Assembly: GCA_036244855.1 (NCBI GenBank)
Contig: BQKZ01000092.1
Coordinates: 28,136 to 92,135, forward strand
Origin: Temnopleurus reevesii
Taxonomy: Eukaryota > Echinodermata > Echinoidea > Temnopleuroida > Temnopleuridae
DNA length: 64,000 nucleotides
Direction: 5' to 3'
The notes under the pieces were generated by a model that saw only the letters and a list, made by a program, of their open reading frames with translations, was not told the origin of the DNA and searched no databases. Made by a program: the position numbers and the translations under genes. Every line of letters starts with the position of its first letter. Position 1 is the stretch's first letter. Shown piece after piece: positions 27,501 through 41,800 of the stretch.

Positions 27501-29856
27501 CTACTGATATTAATAAATTGTAATAAACCAAAAATAATTGCTGGTTGGAGCACATGTAGAAATGCCTCGGAGCTGTTTTTATGACAATTTAGTCTTTAAA
27601 ACTTTAAGAGTTTCTATCATAGAAATATAGTTTGTCAACTTGAGGTATTGATAACTAGGAATTTTACTAGATGCTAAAGGAAAGGATTACAAAAAAAAAT
27701 AGTAAAGAAATGTGGCATGAATTGTGCATGGTAATAGAACTATAGACTTCTCAAGTGTTAGTCTTGCATTTAGATGTACACACATAAAACTAAAGCTACA
27801 CAGTTATTCTTTGTAAGAATATCATAAATGTTACCCTGAATTGTTTTCATACAGTATCCCGTAATAAGTTTTGTAATTGATTTTCTCTGATGAATGCCAG
27901 ACTTTCTAATGAACAAAACCAGTGTCCCGAAACAAGGCAGTAACAAAATGACATAGATTAATTGCATATTTGAAATGTTAAACTAAAGCATGTATAAAAT
28001 CCTGTCTACAACATACCTTACTTTTTATTTTGTAATGAAAAAAGAATTACATGTTCTCAGGGTTTCCATCGGCATGGAAACTCCTAAAAAATATGTGGTC
28101 ATTTTAAGTCGGGGAATTTGAACAATTCGCTGTGGCATCTGTCCCAGTTTGTTGTGTCTCTCAATCCTCATAGTCTGGGTGTGAGGGGGAGTTGGTGGCC
28201 TTCATAATGTGTTTGATTTTGGAAAGTGCAAGAAAGGAAGTCTTGGAAAAGTCTTGGAACAATTATGGAATTCTGTTTTCAAATTTCTTTGGGAACCCTG
28301 GTTATATGCTTAACATTCTAAGGGAGTGTTGCTCAAAAGTTGCAATTGATCGCAAGTTGCAGTTGATCGAAACGCGCCAATCAAAATCATTGTTTTGTGC
28401 GCATCTTGTTAAATGCGCATACCGTGTGCGAATGAAAATGCGCGTTATAATTTCCAAAGTTGCAGTTGATCTGCAGTTGATTTTGAGCAACACCCCCTAA
28501 GAGGATGATGCTAGAAAGTTGTAATTGATTATTAATCAACCGGTTGGAAGTAACCATAATGTGGTCACTTTAGCATCAAGCACCTTAAAGCACCCTGCTG
28601 GAATACTCTCAAGGGAGTGGAGAATGTGCATACATTGCATACTGGGGTAAAAATAGTTCTATGTTATTGCAGGATCAGCTGGCCAGTTTGTGAAACTGAC
28701 GTTCCTACAACGTATGCCAAATTGTAATTAAAAGCCGCACTTGCTTGTGCCATAATGCTTGTAATTGGTCAATGTTGATCTACTGCAACTTAGAATCAAT
28801 TGCAACCATCTAGCAACACTACCACAATTTAATGCCATGTCATTTGCCTTAATATTCTTTCAAGTGAAGGAGAAAAATAATCACATAGTTTATGATGTCA
28901 AACGCTCTTGCTAGGTACCCTCACATTAGAGTACTTTAAAAAAAAAATTGTGTATTGTTAGTACATTTCATTGCAAAAATTTTAGAGTGTGGCATTATAG
29001 ACAAAGTTATTCAGTAGTATTTGTGGATATTTATATCTGCAGTGCAAGTATTTGGTTACCTGCTATCCATGTATAGATTGTGCTCAGTGATCCCACTGGG
29101 ATCCCATTGATCTAAGTTTTATAGTGATAACAGCTGACAAAAGAAATCTGACTTGCACTGTATTTTTATATAAAAAGATCATTTATAATGTATGATTGTT
29201 TTAATGAGAAAATAGGATAAGTTTTCTTTATTCGATGCCATATTTACTTTGCTTTTTCAGGTTGTATTGAATTCATTTCAATATGTTTAAGCTCTTCATT
29301 TATGAATCCATCTATAATTTGTATCTTGGCATAATCATGAAACTATCTAAATACATTTTGATTATTCATTCATTTTATATATCTAATTTATATTTTGAAT
29401 CTTACATGACATCAATTTTCAGATTAATTATGTCATTTTTTTTCACATTTCAGCTTCACACGGCACTTTCAAGTAATTACAATTTGCAAGCGTCATAAAT
29501 ATTTTGCCAATGTGATTTAATTTCATGTACATTTCATTGCTTGAGAATTCAAATCACTTTGCCCTTCATAGACGGTTTTCTCTCTGCATTGGCATTTCTT
29601 GATATTGTGTTTACCAAACACTATCAAGATTGATTTGATGAGCAGTATAATCAATAATACCGATATTTTACAATTTCGTCAATAAAAAAGGAAAGTTTGA
29701 TGTTTTTGTTGTTTATTAGAAGAAGATTGACAAAAAAGGAGTAACATCAGAAAACATCTCTTTAAAACCCCAGTTATTCTGACTTATTTCTTGTTTCTAT
29801 TTTCTGTTAAGTGCGTAGGTCCTTCTCATTATTTTGTTATGTGCCTCATAAAAATG

Positions 29857-29896
<40 letters not shown>

Positions 29897-32800
29897 ATCA
29901 TTATTTATTCAATATATTGCTACACATTGAAAATGACCAATGCAAGAGAAAACTGTCTAATCTGTTTATGCCAATGCATATTCAAGGCAAAAGAGATTCA
30001 ATCTACTCGCTTAAACAACACATTCTACACGCCAACGCTTTTGTTTCTCACCATCAGGGACTGCCCCTACTGAAGAGGTTAAGCCGCAACCACCACCACA
30101 AGAACAACCTGTGCAGCAACAACCTCAGCAGAAGGAAGAGTCCGCACCACCACCACCACCACCAAAACCAGAAGAGAAGGCCCAACCACCACCACCACCA
30201 CCTCAAGAGAAAGCCCAACCAACACCACCACCACCACAGCCACAACCAGAGGTAAATATTACCTAGAGTTGGTGAATTGTACACTTCCACAACAGTGAAT
30301 AAAGTGCTTGAAAATATCAGATGCAATTGCATTGGAATGATAGAAACTCTTAATAATGATGCATCTATCAAAACATAGCATATACTTTCAGATCTCTCTT
30401 AGTTGGTCTCCCTTTGTCCAGATTCCCCTATTATTGACGCATTGATTTTTTTTAAAGCTCATTTAGAGTTCAGATCAATCCTCAAAAGAATTAAATTCCC
30501 CCATCATACAGTCTATATACTATCAATCTACGAGGGCTCTTTTTACAGTTTCCTCCTGAAAATAGCCTCCTTTATAAATTTTCCGGCTAATTACCCTTTG
30601 CCCCCATGTGTAGCCCCCATGTGTATATATATATATTTTTTTAAAATTCTGATCCATTTCCATTCCTCAGACCTCTGAACCAGTATGAATGTGATCTTTT
30701 CATGATAACTGTAGTCAGTAATCGCATTAAATTATTTTACTCCATCTTTTGGGTAAGGTAGGTTGAAGGCGTGCATCTATTTACATATTCAGGTTATCAA
30801 ATTACTCAGAAATAAAGCAGCTGCAGATATTGATTTTCTTATGTGAACCCCCAACATAATGATTACATTTAAAGCCCATGTATAGTTTTGGTAAAGAGTA
30901 AAGAAATGTGAATTTTGGGGATATATACCATGACATATAGTTTATATACACATTTCAAGATCATAGCGTAATTTTCTACGAGCGAATTCTTTTGAAAATT
31001 TGAATTTAACCGTTAAATCGTATTTAGCACCCTCTCTTGGTTATAACAATATTTTGCTTCTTATTGGGCATAATACAAAATTATTTACATCAATAACCAC
31101 ATGACCCTCTCTCGACCATTTTGCTTTGTTCCCTAACAAACGCAAGAACGTAAATCTATTAAACAGAAACTTTTCCCTACGAGCAACCCCCCCCAAATGT
31201 CGCCCTCCCGCCTGCTACGGCGAAACCGCGCCATTATNCCACCACCACAAGAACAACCTGTGCAGCAACAACCTCAGCAGAAGGAAGAGTCCACACCACC
31301 ACCACCACCACCAAAACCAGAAGAGAAGGCCCAACCACCACCACCACCACCTCAAGAGAAAGCTCAACCAACACCACCACCACCACAGCCACAACCAGAG
31401 GTAAATGTTGCCGAGAGTTGGCAACATGTATATTTTTACAGCAATGAATAAAGTGCAAGTAAAGTTCAGATATGTTTGCCTCGAGGAGGACAGAAACCTT
31501 GAATAATGATATACCTGTCAAAACATAACTATTTGGGTCTCTCTTTTGTTCTGATCTCTGCAATATAAAATAATGCAAACTTCATTTTAATTTCTTCAAC
31601 CTCATTAGACTTCAGAGAAAATCTCAAAAGAACTTAATTCCCATATCAAAAAGTCTTTACATTATCCATATCAGGGTAAAAATATATATTTTTTAAATTT
31701 ATGAGACCTCTTTTTACATTTTCTTCCTGAAAGATAGCCTCCGTAATACAATTTCTGGGGGATATTTCTGAGGTATAGGGGGTTGATTGTCCTTTGCCCT
31801 CATGAAAATTAATGTTTCATGGTAATTGCAGTACACATGAAATACATTATTTCCTCTGTTTAGGTAAGAAGGCTGAAAGTTTGCATCTATCTACACTTTC
31901 ATATATTCAAACACTCAGAAATTCAGCAGTTGTAGATATTGATTTTTGTATGTCATTATTAAAGCAGTATGATAATGACATTTAATATCCCTCTGCAGGT
32001 GAAACCAGCACCAGCACCTCCAGCAGAGGTAAAGAAACCTGAGGCCGAGGTTAAGCCACCACCACCTCAACCCCAGCCTCAGGTTCAATCGCAACAAGTG
32101 CAAATTCAAGTGAAACCGCAACAACAGCAACCAAAACAAGTGCAACAAACAGTAAGTTTTTGCCTGCTTCCTTTACCTTCCTTCTGAAGAAGGTGTTATT
32201 TTTGACAGATAAATTCACTACAAATTTTCCTGCGAAATGTCAAATGACAGGTATTTGTATGTGAGCTTTACAAAACACATTGGAATAGGGTCCCAGAAAG
32301 TGCAAAAAAGATGGTGTTTTCTGTGAAATCTTGTTCACTTTCTTGGGAAAATGAAGATAGTGGAGTCAACATTTGCCATCTGAGGGATTTTCTACTCCTT
32401 TCGATTATTTGTCCATTTTCAGACAACCTTTAACTATCCTATGGCATTTATTGTTGAATTATGCATGACTCACTCCCGGGGAAACTAATTATTAAAAGTT
32501 CTCTTCTAATTTAATGTGGTATATCTTTTAAAGTTATTTGTGTAATGAAAAAATGTATGACTACCCAACTATTTCAACTGTGTCTGACCTGCTTGTAATG
32601 GACATTGCCTTTCCTACACCAATATATTTTTAACAATATTTACGGAACAAAATTATTTAGAGGCCCCATCAAAGATTTGTTTCCAAAGGAATGACATGAT
32701 ATAGATTTGAATAAAAGTATAACAAAGAAAACACAACTTTTAAATAAGAACATGTTTTTAAGTGAGCATACTTCATCTTCAGCGAAAGAAACTTCATAAA

Positions 32801-35800
32801 GTTAGGGCCCCATCAACTATTACAATTGACCCTACAAACTCATTTGTATTCTATTTTATAGATTGAACTCAAGATGGAGACCCCCACAGTAGCAGCAGCG
32901 GCGCCCAAACCAGCGGCACCACCACCACCTGCTGTTACCTCCGGACCCGTCTTCACCAAGGTATGCCTGATGTATCATTCTCTTTCATGATAATAAACAA
33001 TTATATGTCGGGCCTGTAACATAAAAGAGATATGATTACTTACATATTAATCATATCTCTATGATATATGTTTTGCCATAGACTTCCGATTAATATTCAT
33101 CTTAAGTTTGATTGCATTTTTTACATTATAGGCCCCTTTTATAGCACCTAACACTAACTTTGTCAGGGTTCCCTTAGTGTTGTACAATGAAGCATAATTA
33201 CCTTGGCTTTAGCAGTGCAACTGTAAGCTGCGTGCTACGTTCCGAGGAATATATTCCTGCTTCGTACCCATACACCTTACCTTGGTAGAGTGCAGAACAA
33301 AAGAGACACTTTTCTTGCCAAAGAAAATTAATGTCATGAGAGGGATTTGAACCGCAATCTTCTGTTAGAAAGACAAGAGTTCAAAACACCACAGCACAAT
33401 GTTTTGATAAACTATGTGATGATTTGATGATAAATGATGACATAACTGCACCCAAGTCCGCTTTGAATTTCTAGCATTAAATATAAATATAATTTTTGGA
33501 CTGTTGGGGTGCTAACGTCTCCACGAAATATAACCAATCCTCAATTAGATGCTCAATTTAACAGACAGGCTTACATGCTTGTGCATTGTGCCTTTTCCTT
33601 TTTTTCTTTAGTTCCAAAAGCTGTATTTGTTATCACAATTTTGTTTGTTTATTTCCTTATATTATCTATTGTTACACAAGGGGATGTTTCTCAGAGGCTT
33701 AAGATATACTTCAATTTTTCCTAAAGGAAATGTTAATATATAAAATAAGTAGGTTTGCAAATAGTTACATCAGCACAAACATTTCTAATGCTCGATTCCT
33801 GCTTCTAAATTCCCTTGACAGACCCTCTCGGAAGTTACCGCCAAAGAGGGCAAACAAGTCAAACTAGAGTGCGCCGTGAAGGGCCAACCTCAGCCTGAAG
33901 TCAAGTGGTACAGAGAGGGCGCCCTTCTGACCTCATCACCGGACTTCGTCATGAAGTATGAGAACGGCGTTAGTACGCTGACCATTCCTGAAATTTTCTA
34001 CGACGATGCGGGACAGTATGCCTGTTCAGCTACAAACACTAAGGGTTCCAAATCTACCTCTTGTAACGTCAGAGTTAACCGTAAGTTGTTATCCACCCAA
34101 AGCAAACATTATCGTTATTAGCAATGGCAGAAAACAATCTGCACATTAAATAACAATCAAATTAGAAAAGTGGTCTTGAGAGAGAATTATGAGAAAAAAT
34201 AAACCGTATCAAACTTTTTCTCATGGGAAGTTGTGAATGAAGAAGTTTTGTTTAGCCACTCACCAGTGAAAGAAGTCCAAACACCAAAAATGTATTTACA
34301 CGATTGACCAAAGCATCTTATTCGGCTAATTTCAATCATTTGGCTTATTCTTGTCACCATTCTGTCTTATAGGATACCATGTATATAACTTTGAAAAAAA
34401 AAACACCTCTGTCTTTGAGTTTTCTGAATAATTGACAAATATGATGTTACAGAAAATCTACTCGAAATTAGAATGCAGATGACCGATTGGCTTAACCAAA
34501 TATTTCTCAAGAGAGAAAACAATTTTCACTCAGTAATTTAATCATAGATAAATAGATATTTTTTTTACCGCAGATTTTTAAATATACTTATTATTATGCA
34601 TTCCCTTATTAGCTGGAACGCCACCACCAGGTGATCAACCTACCCAGCAACCAAGTGTTGAGACAAACGCCGTCATAAACACCACCGAACCTCAGAAGCC
34701 AGCTGAGAAACTGCCCATTGGGCCGCCAGAGTTCACCAAGCCCCTCCTCCCAGGCTGCTACCAGGAAGGGGGCAAATGTCGCCTGTCGTGCACAATCAGG
34801 GGTAATCCTCCTCCTAAGATCACCTGGTTGAGACATGGACAACCTATCGAGTCGGGATATAGGTGCGTATCTCTAAGTTTCTTTGAATTCTTTTTTATGA
34901 TTTTTCAATCAACCATTGAATATAGTACTCATTCCGTGATTTGCTCCCACTGTTGTGACACGCAAAATTCAATCCTGCATTCGGTTGTATGATAAGTTGC
35001 TCATATTTTAAATGAGATGAGCGCAAAATTCATGGAATTAACAACAGATTAAACAGATTAAAGCTACAAGCCTTTCACTTACATGGGTATTTTTCAATTA
35101 TATTGCAAGTGGCAATCGGGATACTGGTAAAACCAGGGGATCATATGATAATTATACTGTTGCCCATTTTAAGAAGAAACCTTTTTATAATGGTCAACAA
35201 AAGCTAAGCCAAAAGATACCCATTATAATAAGTAAGATCTACAGTACACATTTTCAGCAGGGAGTAATACTAAAATCACTACAGATAGGTTTGCCATTAA
35301 CAAAGTTTTTGACTTTATCTGTTTTGTGCTGAATTCAATGGGTTAAATAAAATGACAAACAAAATATAATTAAACTTCTGCCAAGTGTTCTCTTATGCTT
35401 ATGAGTTTCTCTCGCCTCCCTGTTCTATCCCAGGTTTGTGATCAAGTACGATGAGAAGACTGGCGTAGCCTCTCTTGACATTACCATGATGCTAATGGAA
35501 GACAAAGGAGAGTACACATGTATAGCAAAGAGCAAGGCTGGCCAAGTCTACCTCACTGCACCTCTCCTCACCCCACGTAAGTTTGAATATGAATTGCTTA
35601 TATGGAATACCAATGTTTTTTTTTCATTGGATGAAGTCGCCTATTTAACAATATTGATGGTAGACACCATGACAAGGCCACAGCTCTCCACTCATTGGCT
35701 CATAAGAGAAATAAATTTTGCCAATGTGAATGGTATATTATAGAAATATACAATGACTCTCGAGGTTCTGGTTAAAACTATTCGCACGAATGAGCATATC

Positions 35801-38800
35801 AGATAGTACCATAGAATGATACTATCTGATGCTCGCGAGTGCAAATAGTTTTCACCAGTACTGAGAATCAAGTCATTGTATATTACTTTTATATCCCTTC
35901 ATACGACAACAACATTAACAATAAAGTAGTGTATTGCAGCAGATTAAATAATCTTACCTTGTCTTAACTGACATTATATTTTAATGTCAGGACCATGATG
36001 AAAAACAGCTGTGCTGATCATGCGCGCAAAAATAGTAACTTTTTTCCCTAGGGAAAAAATGACTATTCGTACTATTCAATGGCAAACGGCTTTATTAGCA
36101 AATCTATTCATTTTTCTTGCCTGTACACTGTCAATGCAACGATCTTAGTGTAAGGGATATAAAATTGTTTTGTTATCGTGGAAAGCAAGGTTGGTGATCG
36201 CTATGCCATTACTACACTTCTCTTCATCACATGAAAGAAGTTAGAGAAGGTTTCTGAAAATGAAATACTAAATTTGATGCAAATATATATGACTTTTAAT
36301 AAATGTCCCTGTTCAAACAAGAGTTCTGTTCCATCACATAACTCTAAATTCTTTTCTTTGTCAATTTATTTTCTTCACTTCATTTCAGTTAGAATAGACT
36401 TATGCACTGCTTACTTGTCTTCTATAAGTGAATAATTTCAGCATCAATTCAAGTAATTACTTTTCTCACCATGTATAGCTCAATACAACAAATAGCTTCA
36501 AGATTACGAAGAACAGCAGGCCATCGAGAAAGCCAAGAAGAATGATATTTTGAACAAGGAACTTTTATTCATTTGTCCAATCTTTTCTCAGTCAATATAT
36601 TTTCTTCATTTCAAATAGTATATGGAATTCTGCACTGTTCCTCCATTCAATGAATGATGTATAAACATTGAGTCATATCTAACAATGATATCATCTGTCT
36701 CCATGTTTAGCTCAATACAACAAATGGCTTGAAGATTACGAGGAACAGCAAGCCATCGACAAAGCCAAGAAGAAGAAGGATATCGTGAACAAGGAGCTTG
36801 AAGCCAAGGTCTTGGAGAAGGGAGGCAAGGTCACACCAAGCCAAGCTACCTACCAAGATGCCGATCAGGTAAGTTCTGTCTTCAACAGTCCACTTAGGGA
36901 TCTGTACGAAAAGGGTAAAGAAATTGGGAGGGGTTTAGGTGACGGCATATGAAAGAGAGTAAAGCTAAAGACTCTAAAACAGCATACTGTCATTGGAGCA
37001 TCATTGTGTACTATAGTAATAAGTTATATCAGATCTTGTTTTTGTTTTTATTCCTCTGATGAAGAAGGCAGGAGTCTCTGAAAATTCCAGAAGATTTCAA
37101 ATCATTAAATGATTAAATTGACTAAAATTAATGCACAACATCGTTCTTTTGAGTTACAGTAAGGGAGGGAANGTGAACAAGGAACTCGAGGCCAAGGTGT
37201 TGGAGAAGGGAGGCAAGGTCACACCAAGTCAAGCTACCTACCAAGATGCTGATCAGGTAAGTTTGGTTTTCAATTTATTTCTTTACAAATCTGCATGGAA
37301 AGGTAGAAGGAAAGGGCAGGGAGAAGGCAAATGGAGGGCATTAGTGGAAGGAACTGCAGAAGAGAATAAAGATAGAGGATTTAACATGTTGAAATGTCAT
37401 AGGTGCAATATCTTGAAAATCATGAAGATTGTAGACTACAGAAGAGGAGGGATATGGAATGGAGGGAAGATTGGGAGGAGAGAGATGTATGGGCAGAAGG
37501 GTGTAAGTGAACGAGATTTACTTCATGGATATCCCACTGATTACAGCTACATAAGTGAAAGCATATTAGAATCAACTTTCATGGAAATCTTATTGTTGGT
37601 ATGTCAACCAGTCTTGGAATCAATTTTGTGACAAAGAGACATTAAACAAAAGCGTGCCAAAACCACGACAGCTACAGGTGCTTGAAAGCTTTATTCTGGC
37701 TTCAGGAACAATGAGAATGGAAATTATATAAATGTTTATTTGATAATTTCAGGTTCAGTTTAGATCGCATCACTAATCAATTAATAAAGGATATGTTGAT
37801 TAATCATGTTATATTTTAATAAATTATTAGGGTTCATGCCACTTTTCAAAGTCATATTATGTTTAAATGATGTTCGAATTCAATATTCCATGAATATGTT
37901 TTGACTGGTAATATTGAAAGCATTGCAGAAAATCAATGATTTGCTTTTACATTTAAAAAGCATTATCTGATATAAATATCTAATAAATTCTACCTGCAGC
38001 AATGTTTTTACATAAATAAATTGCTTTCTAGTTGAAAATCATATTAGAAAGATTTGTTCAGTAGAACTTTTAAATAATGCATTGTGTTAGAATGCTGCCC
38101 AGAAATAGTATACATAGCATGTTTGATAATCCTTTAACTTGAAATTTATGATTAAAAAAAGATTCATGGCTTGTTTGAGTGAAACCTTTCACCTTTAGTT
38201 GCCCTTTGCCCCCTCAAAAAAATTGTCATGCTTGCTTGTGCCCATTGGCATGTAAACTCGGCATGATAGGACGTACCGCAGAGGAGGCCAAGCTTGTCGC
38301 CGTATCTAGAGCGTATCCAGCAGGAAGTGGACTACAGAGATCGACTCAGTCGCACCAGCGTGTATGAACCACCCATGGAATGGAAGGTAGTCCGTCCCCC
38401 ATCCTCGTCATCAACCATCTTGTCTTCCACATTCCCCATTTCATGATAGAGTAGAATCTTGATTGCACTTTTGATGTGAAAATGTTATGTAATCCTGTGA
38501 TATTTTTCTTTCTTTGCACATATTTATTCTTTTTCTTGTGTTGTTTTTGTTGTGCACCTTGACAAGTTCACATAAAGTGCAACAAAAGTCCAAAATTGAT
38601 CCAAGAATGTACATGATTTTGTCATAATATTTCCATTTGTGCCCCAATAGGCGAAATTGAGAGACATAAATAAAACAAAATGAAAAAAGCTGCTTTACCT
38701 TCATTTTGCCTGCTGCTGTATTTTTCCAACTGCAGTTGAATTGTCTAATAAAATGTATAGGGCTGAGGAAACTATAAGAGCTCAGATTGAAGTAGAGAAG

Positions 38801-41800
38801 AGTCTCTTTGTGAAAAAAAGGAATTCAATATGTTTTTTTAGGAGCAAATTGTCATGGATTTTCCCGGTTTTAGATGAATTGGTTGAGAATTTTAGGGGCT
38901 GAAAAGTATGCTCTCATGGCCCTTTCGTTAACTAAGCTGTGAAATTTATGAATTTGAAGAATGTTGTAGAGACACTACAATAAAAGCAAGAAAACGGGTT
39001 GTACTTTATGTGAGCAAAGTCATAGATTCAAGTAGTAAATACTCTTTTACTTGTGTGGTTTATACATTTAATCTGTCATGGTGTGATATGACTTATATAA
39101 AGAGGGAAGACTTCTTTTTTCATTGCACCTGTAGAATATTATGTCATCATTTATGCTTCTTCAAAATCAGTTCTTGTCTTTGTTTTAGGAACTCTAGTTT
39201 GAATTTATTTTTTTGTTTATTTTTTTTTCTGATTGAATATAATTGAATTAAACATTATTGCAAATTCTGAACTTAACTATAATTAATCATATTTAGTTGT
39301 TTTCATCTAGCTATCTAGTGTTTAAACCAGTTGCACACTTGTGAATTTTCCATCTCTTGCTTTTGTCATCACATATGCTGTCTTTAATCAAGCTATATTG
39401 AGACACAATTGCTGTAGGAAAATAGGTTACATCAGTTAACATCTCTCTGTAGATTTATCTTTGTGTGGAAATTTATATGCTAAGAGTATGCACAATAATC
39501 TTAAAATCATCAAAAGATAGTATAGACCTTCAGAGAATACCTTATATTTGCATTATGAAAATCACCATTTCATGCATTATTTTGTAATGTCCATTATGTT
39601 GTTTGGATTCATTTGAGAGCTAAAAGTGCCAATGTGTTTGGAGTATTTGTGTGTTTTTCATTTTTTTTTCAATAGCAAACTGAATGTGCTTGTAGGATGT
39701 CATTTGCAATGAGAATATTCCTACCACAAATATAAGAAGTAATGAATGATTTTCACGAGACATGTTTCTACATTCTGCTTGTATTCATCTACACTGTGTA
39801 GTCTTCATTTGCAAGTTCACCTTTTCAGCAAAATTTGTATTGAACATCATAAAAGTGCTCTTGGATTAGAACCTCTCTCAAAATTTATATAACAAATGAT
39901 GTTGCTTTACGAGTGTCATGTAATGTTCAGAAAAAAAATTGACAGCTTTATTTGAAAATGATGAAATGGATATTAGAATGGTTGGATGATCCATTTTTTC
40001 AGACCTCCAAGTTGTCACCGTTTGAGAGACGTCTTATGCGTGAAGTCGAGATCAGGGAACAGGCAACTGGTTCCCGGCCAGGTCCACGTGCCGATCAGGT
40101 ACATATATGTGAATTGTTACTTCAAAATCAAACACAATTTGACAGTAGTACCCTAGTACAAGAACTTCACAGATTTGAGTCACAATTTTTTAAAGATCAA
40201 AGTGAATGAATGTAAATGAAAAAAGAATAAGTGGTCATTGTTTGAGCATATTTATGCTAACCACTCGACCTCATCAGTATGGATTGATGCAAAACATCAA
40301 CACTTCATTCAAAATGAAGTGCTTTCATTAATTACATCCAATGTTCTTGTACTTACAAATATACACGATCAATGTTGCAAAAGCTCTGTATTGAATTTTG
40401 TCCATCAAAGTGAAGCTAAGAAAATTTAAACCCTGATGTGAGTGCCAGACTGTCCAGTTGTGATTGATTTTGAACAACAAATAAAAAAAAAAGAATATGG
40501 ACACCTTAGAACAGACTGACAATGAAGCAAATAATACAAAGTACATCAACTGATTTGCATTCAAAATAATTTGATATTGCAATCGGAGTATTTAATTCGC
40601 TATTGTATAAAACATCAAATTTGCATACTTTATTTTGACACTATTTGTAAGGACAAGAGCTATATTTGAAATGTAATGGTTCTATTTATAAGTGAGGACA
40701 TAGTGTTTAACTGCTATAATTCTGCTAGCAATTACATTTATTGTAGTATGATTTCTATCAGTTGTATATGTCTGTCATTTATTTGTAGCATGTATCTAAG
40801 ATAAAAACTATTACTGTTTTCACTATGAAAATGAAGGACAGAGAAAGTGAGCAAAATAAACTACCATTCGAACCTTCATCATTCCTTGCATAGATGAAAA
40901 AACTTCCTTCCCTGTTTTCCTGCAAAGGAATATGTGAAAGGATTTCAGTAAGTTGTCATCTTTTTCTGTCTGTGTTGGTTACATTGACAATCAGTTCATA
41001 TTTATGTTAGGAAGGTGTAAGTTAAGTTACGATTCAATAACCCATTACAGGATTCCAAGGCTTCAGCATTTGAAAGCCGCCTGGAGAAGGAGATTCGCTT
41101 CAGGGAGAGGAAGTCATCTCAGGATTACGATGCAACTGATGGGGTGTGTGAGAGATCCATTCTGGAAGAAGTGGTAGAATCAATGTTCAAATGGCATTTT
41201 AACTCAGGTCTTTATTTCCTGGTTGGTTGTGAAGCAATATTAGATAGGGAAATCCTACATGTACGAGAGATTCATAACAGATCCCATGTTCCCCATCGTA
41301 TTCCTGATCATCCATCATTGCAACCTGGCAATTCTATGATTTTTACCCTGTATTTACAATTTATCAAATACTCCACATAACCCAGCCCCATGCTTCAATG
41401 TGCAGTTAAGTAAATTTATTATATTTTCATTTAAATTGATCTAATATCATTAATTCACTTTGAAACTGCACTCCAGCTGCATCAATTTACTTGTTAATAA
41501 TGTTTTTACTCTAATATTATAGAAAAGAACAATCCTACCCACTGGATTGTAAGTCCAACTCCAAAAGGATTTATTGATTATTTGATGATCTTGTAAAAAA
41601 TCTAAGAATAAAAAAGGTCACAAATCTTGCAACAGTTGGCATCATTATAAAATGAAATAATGCTGTATCTCATACATACTCGCTTTAATAAGTATACACT
41701 GAATATTTGAATTAATGATAGGCAACAGAAGAAAAGGTTCTATTCCTCCATGTAGGTTCCTCCATTATAGCTGTTCCTCTGTAGCCAAATTACACCCCCT

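Larger units (their letters stand above)
26330..30057. other. Intron 3 (3.7 kb), no exon seen
   Basis: Vertebrate titin has its Z-repeats at this protein position. I searched for phase-compatible open segments with splice sites and found none. The intron carries two MITE-like elements (28325-28832) and a TTA microsatellite. Confidence 0.65.

Noticed and set aside
30054..30371. Minus-strand Trp/Leu-rich and plus-strand poly-His frames over the Pro exon
   Set aside because: They are alternative readings of the CCA repeat; phase with flanking exons selects the Pro frame.
37131..37631. 166-codon plus-strand frame starting upstream of the n
   Set aside because: Only the 84 bases after the n match exon 10; the remainder is intron read past a good donor.
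38179..38367. 62-codon frame overlapping exon 11
   Set aside because: Wrong frame; the exon 11 frame shows the FExRL-type motif and the correct phase.
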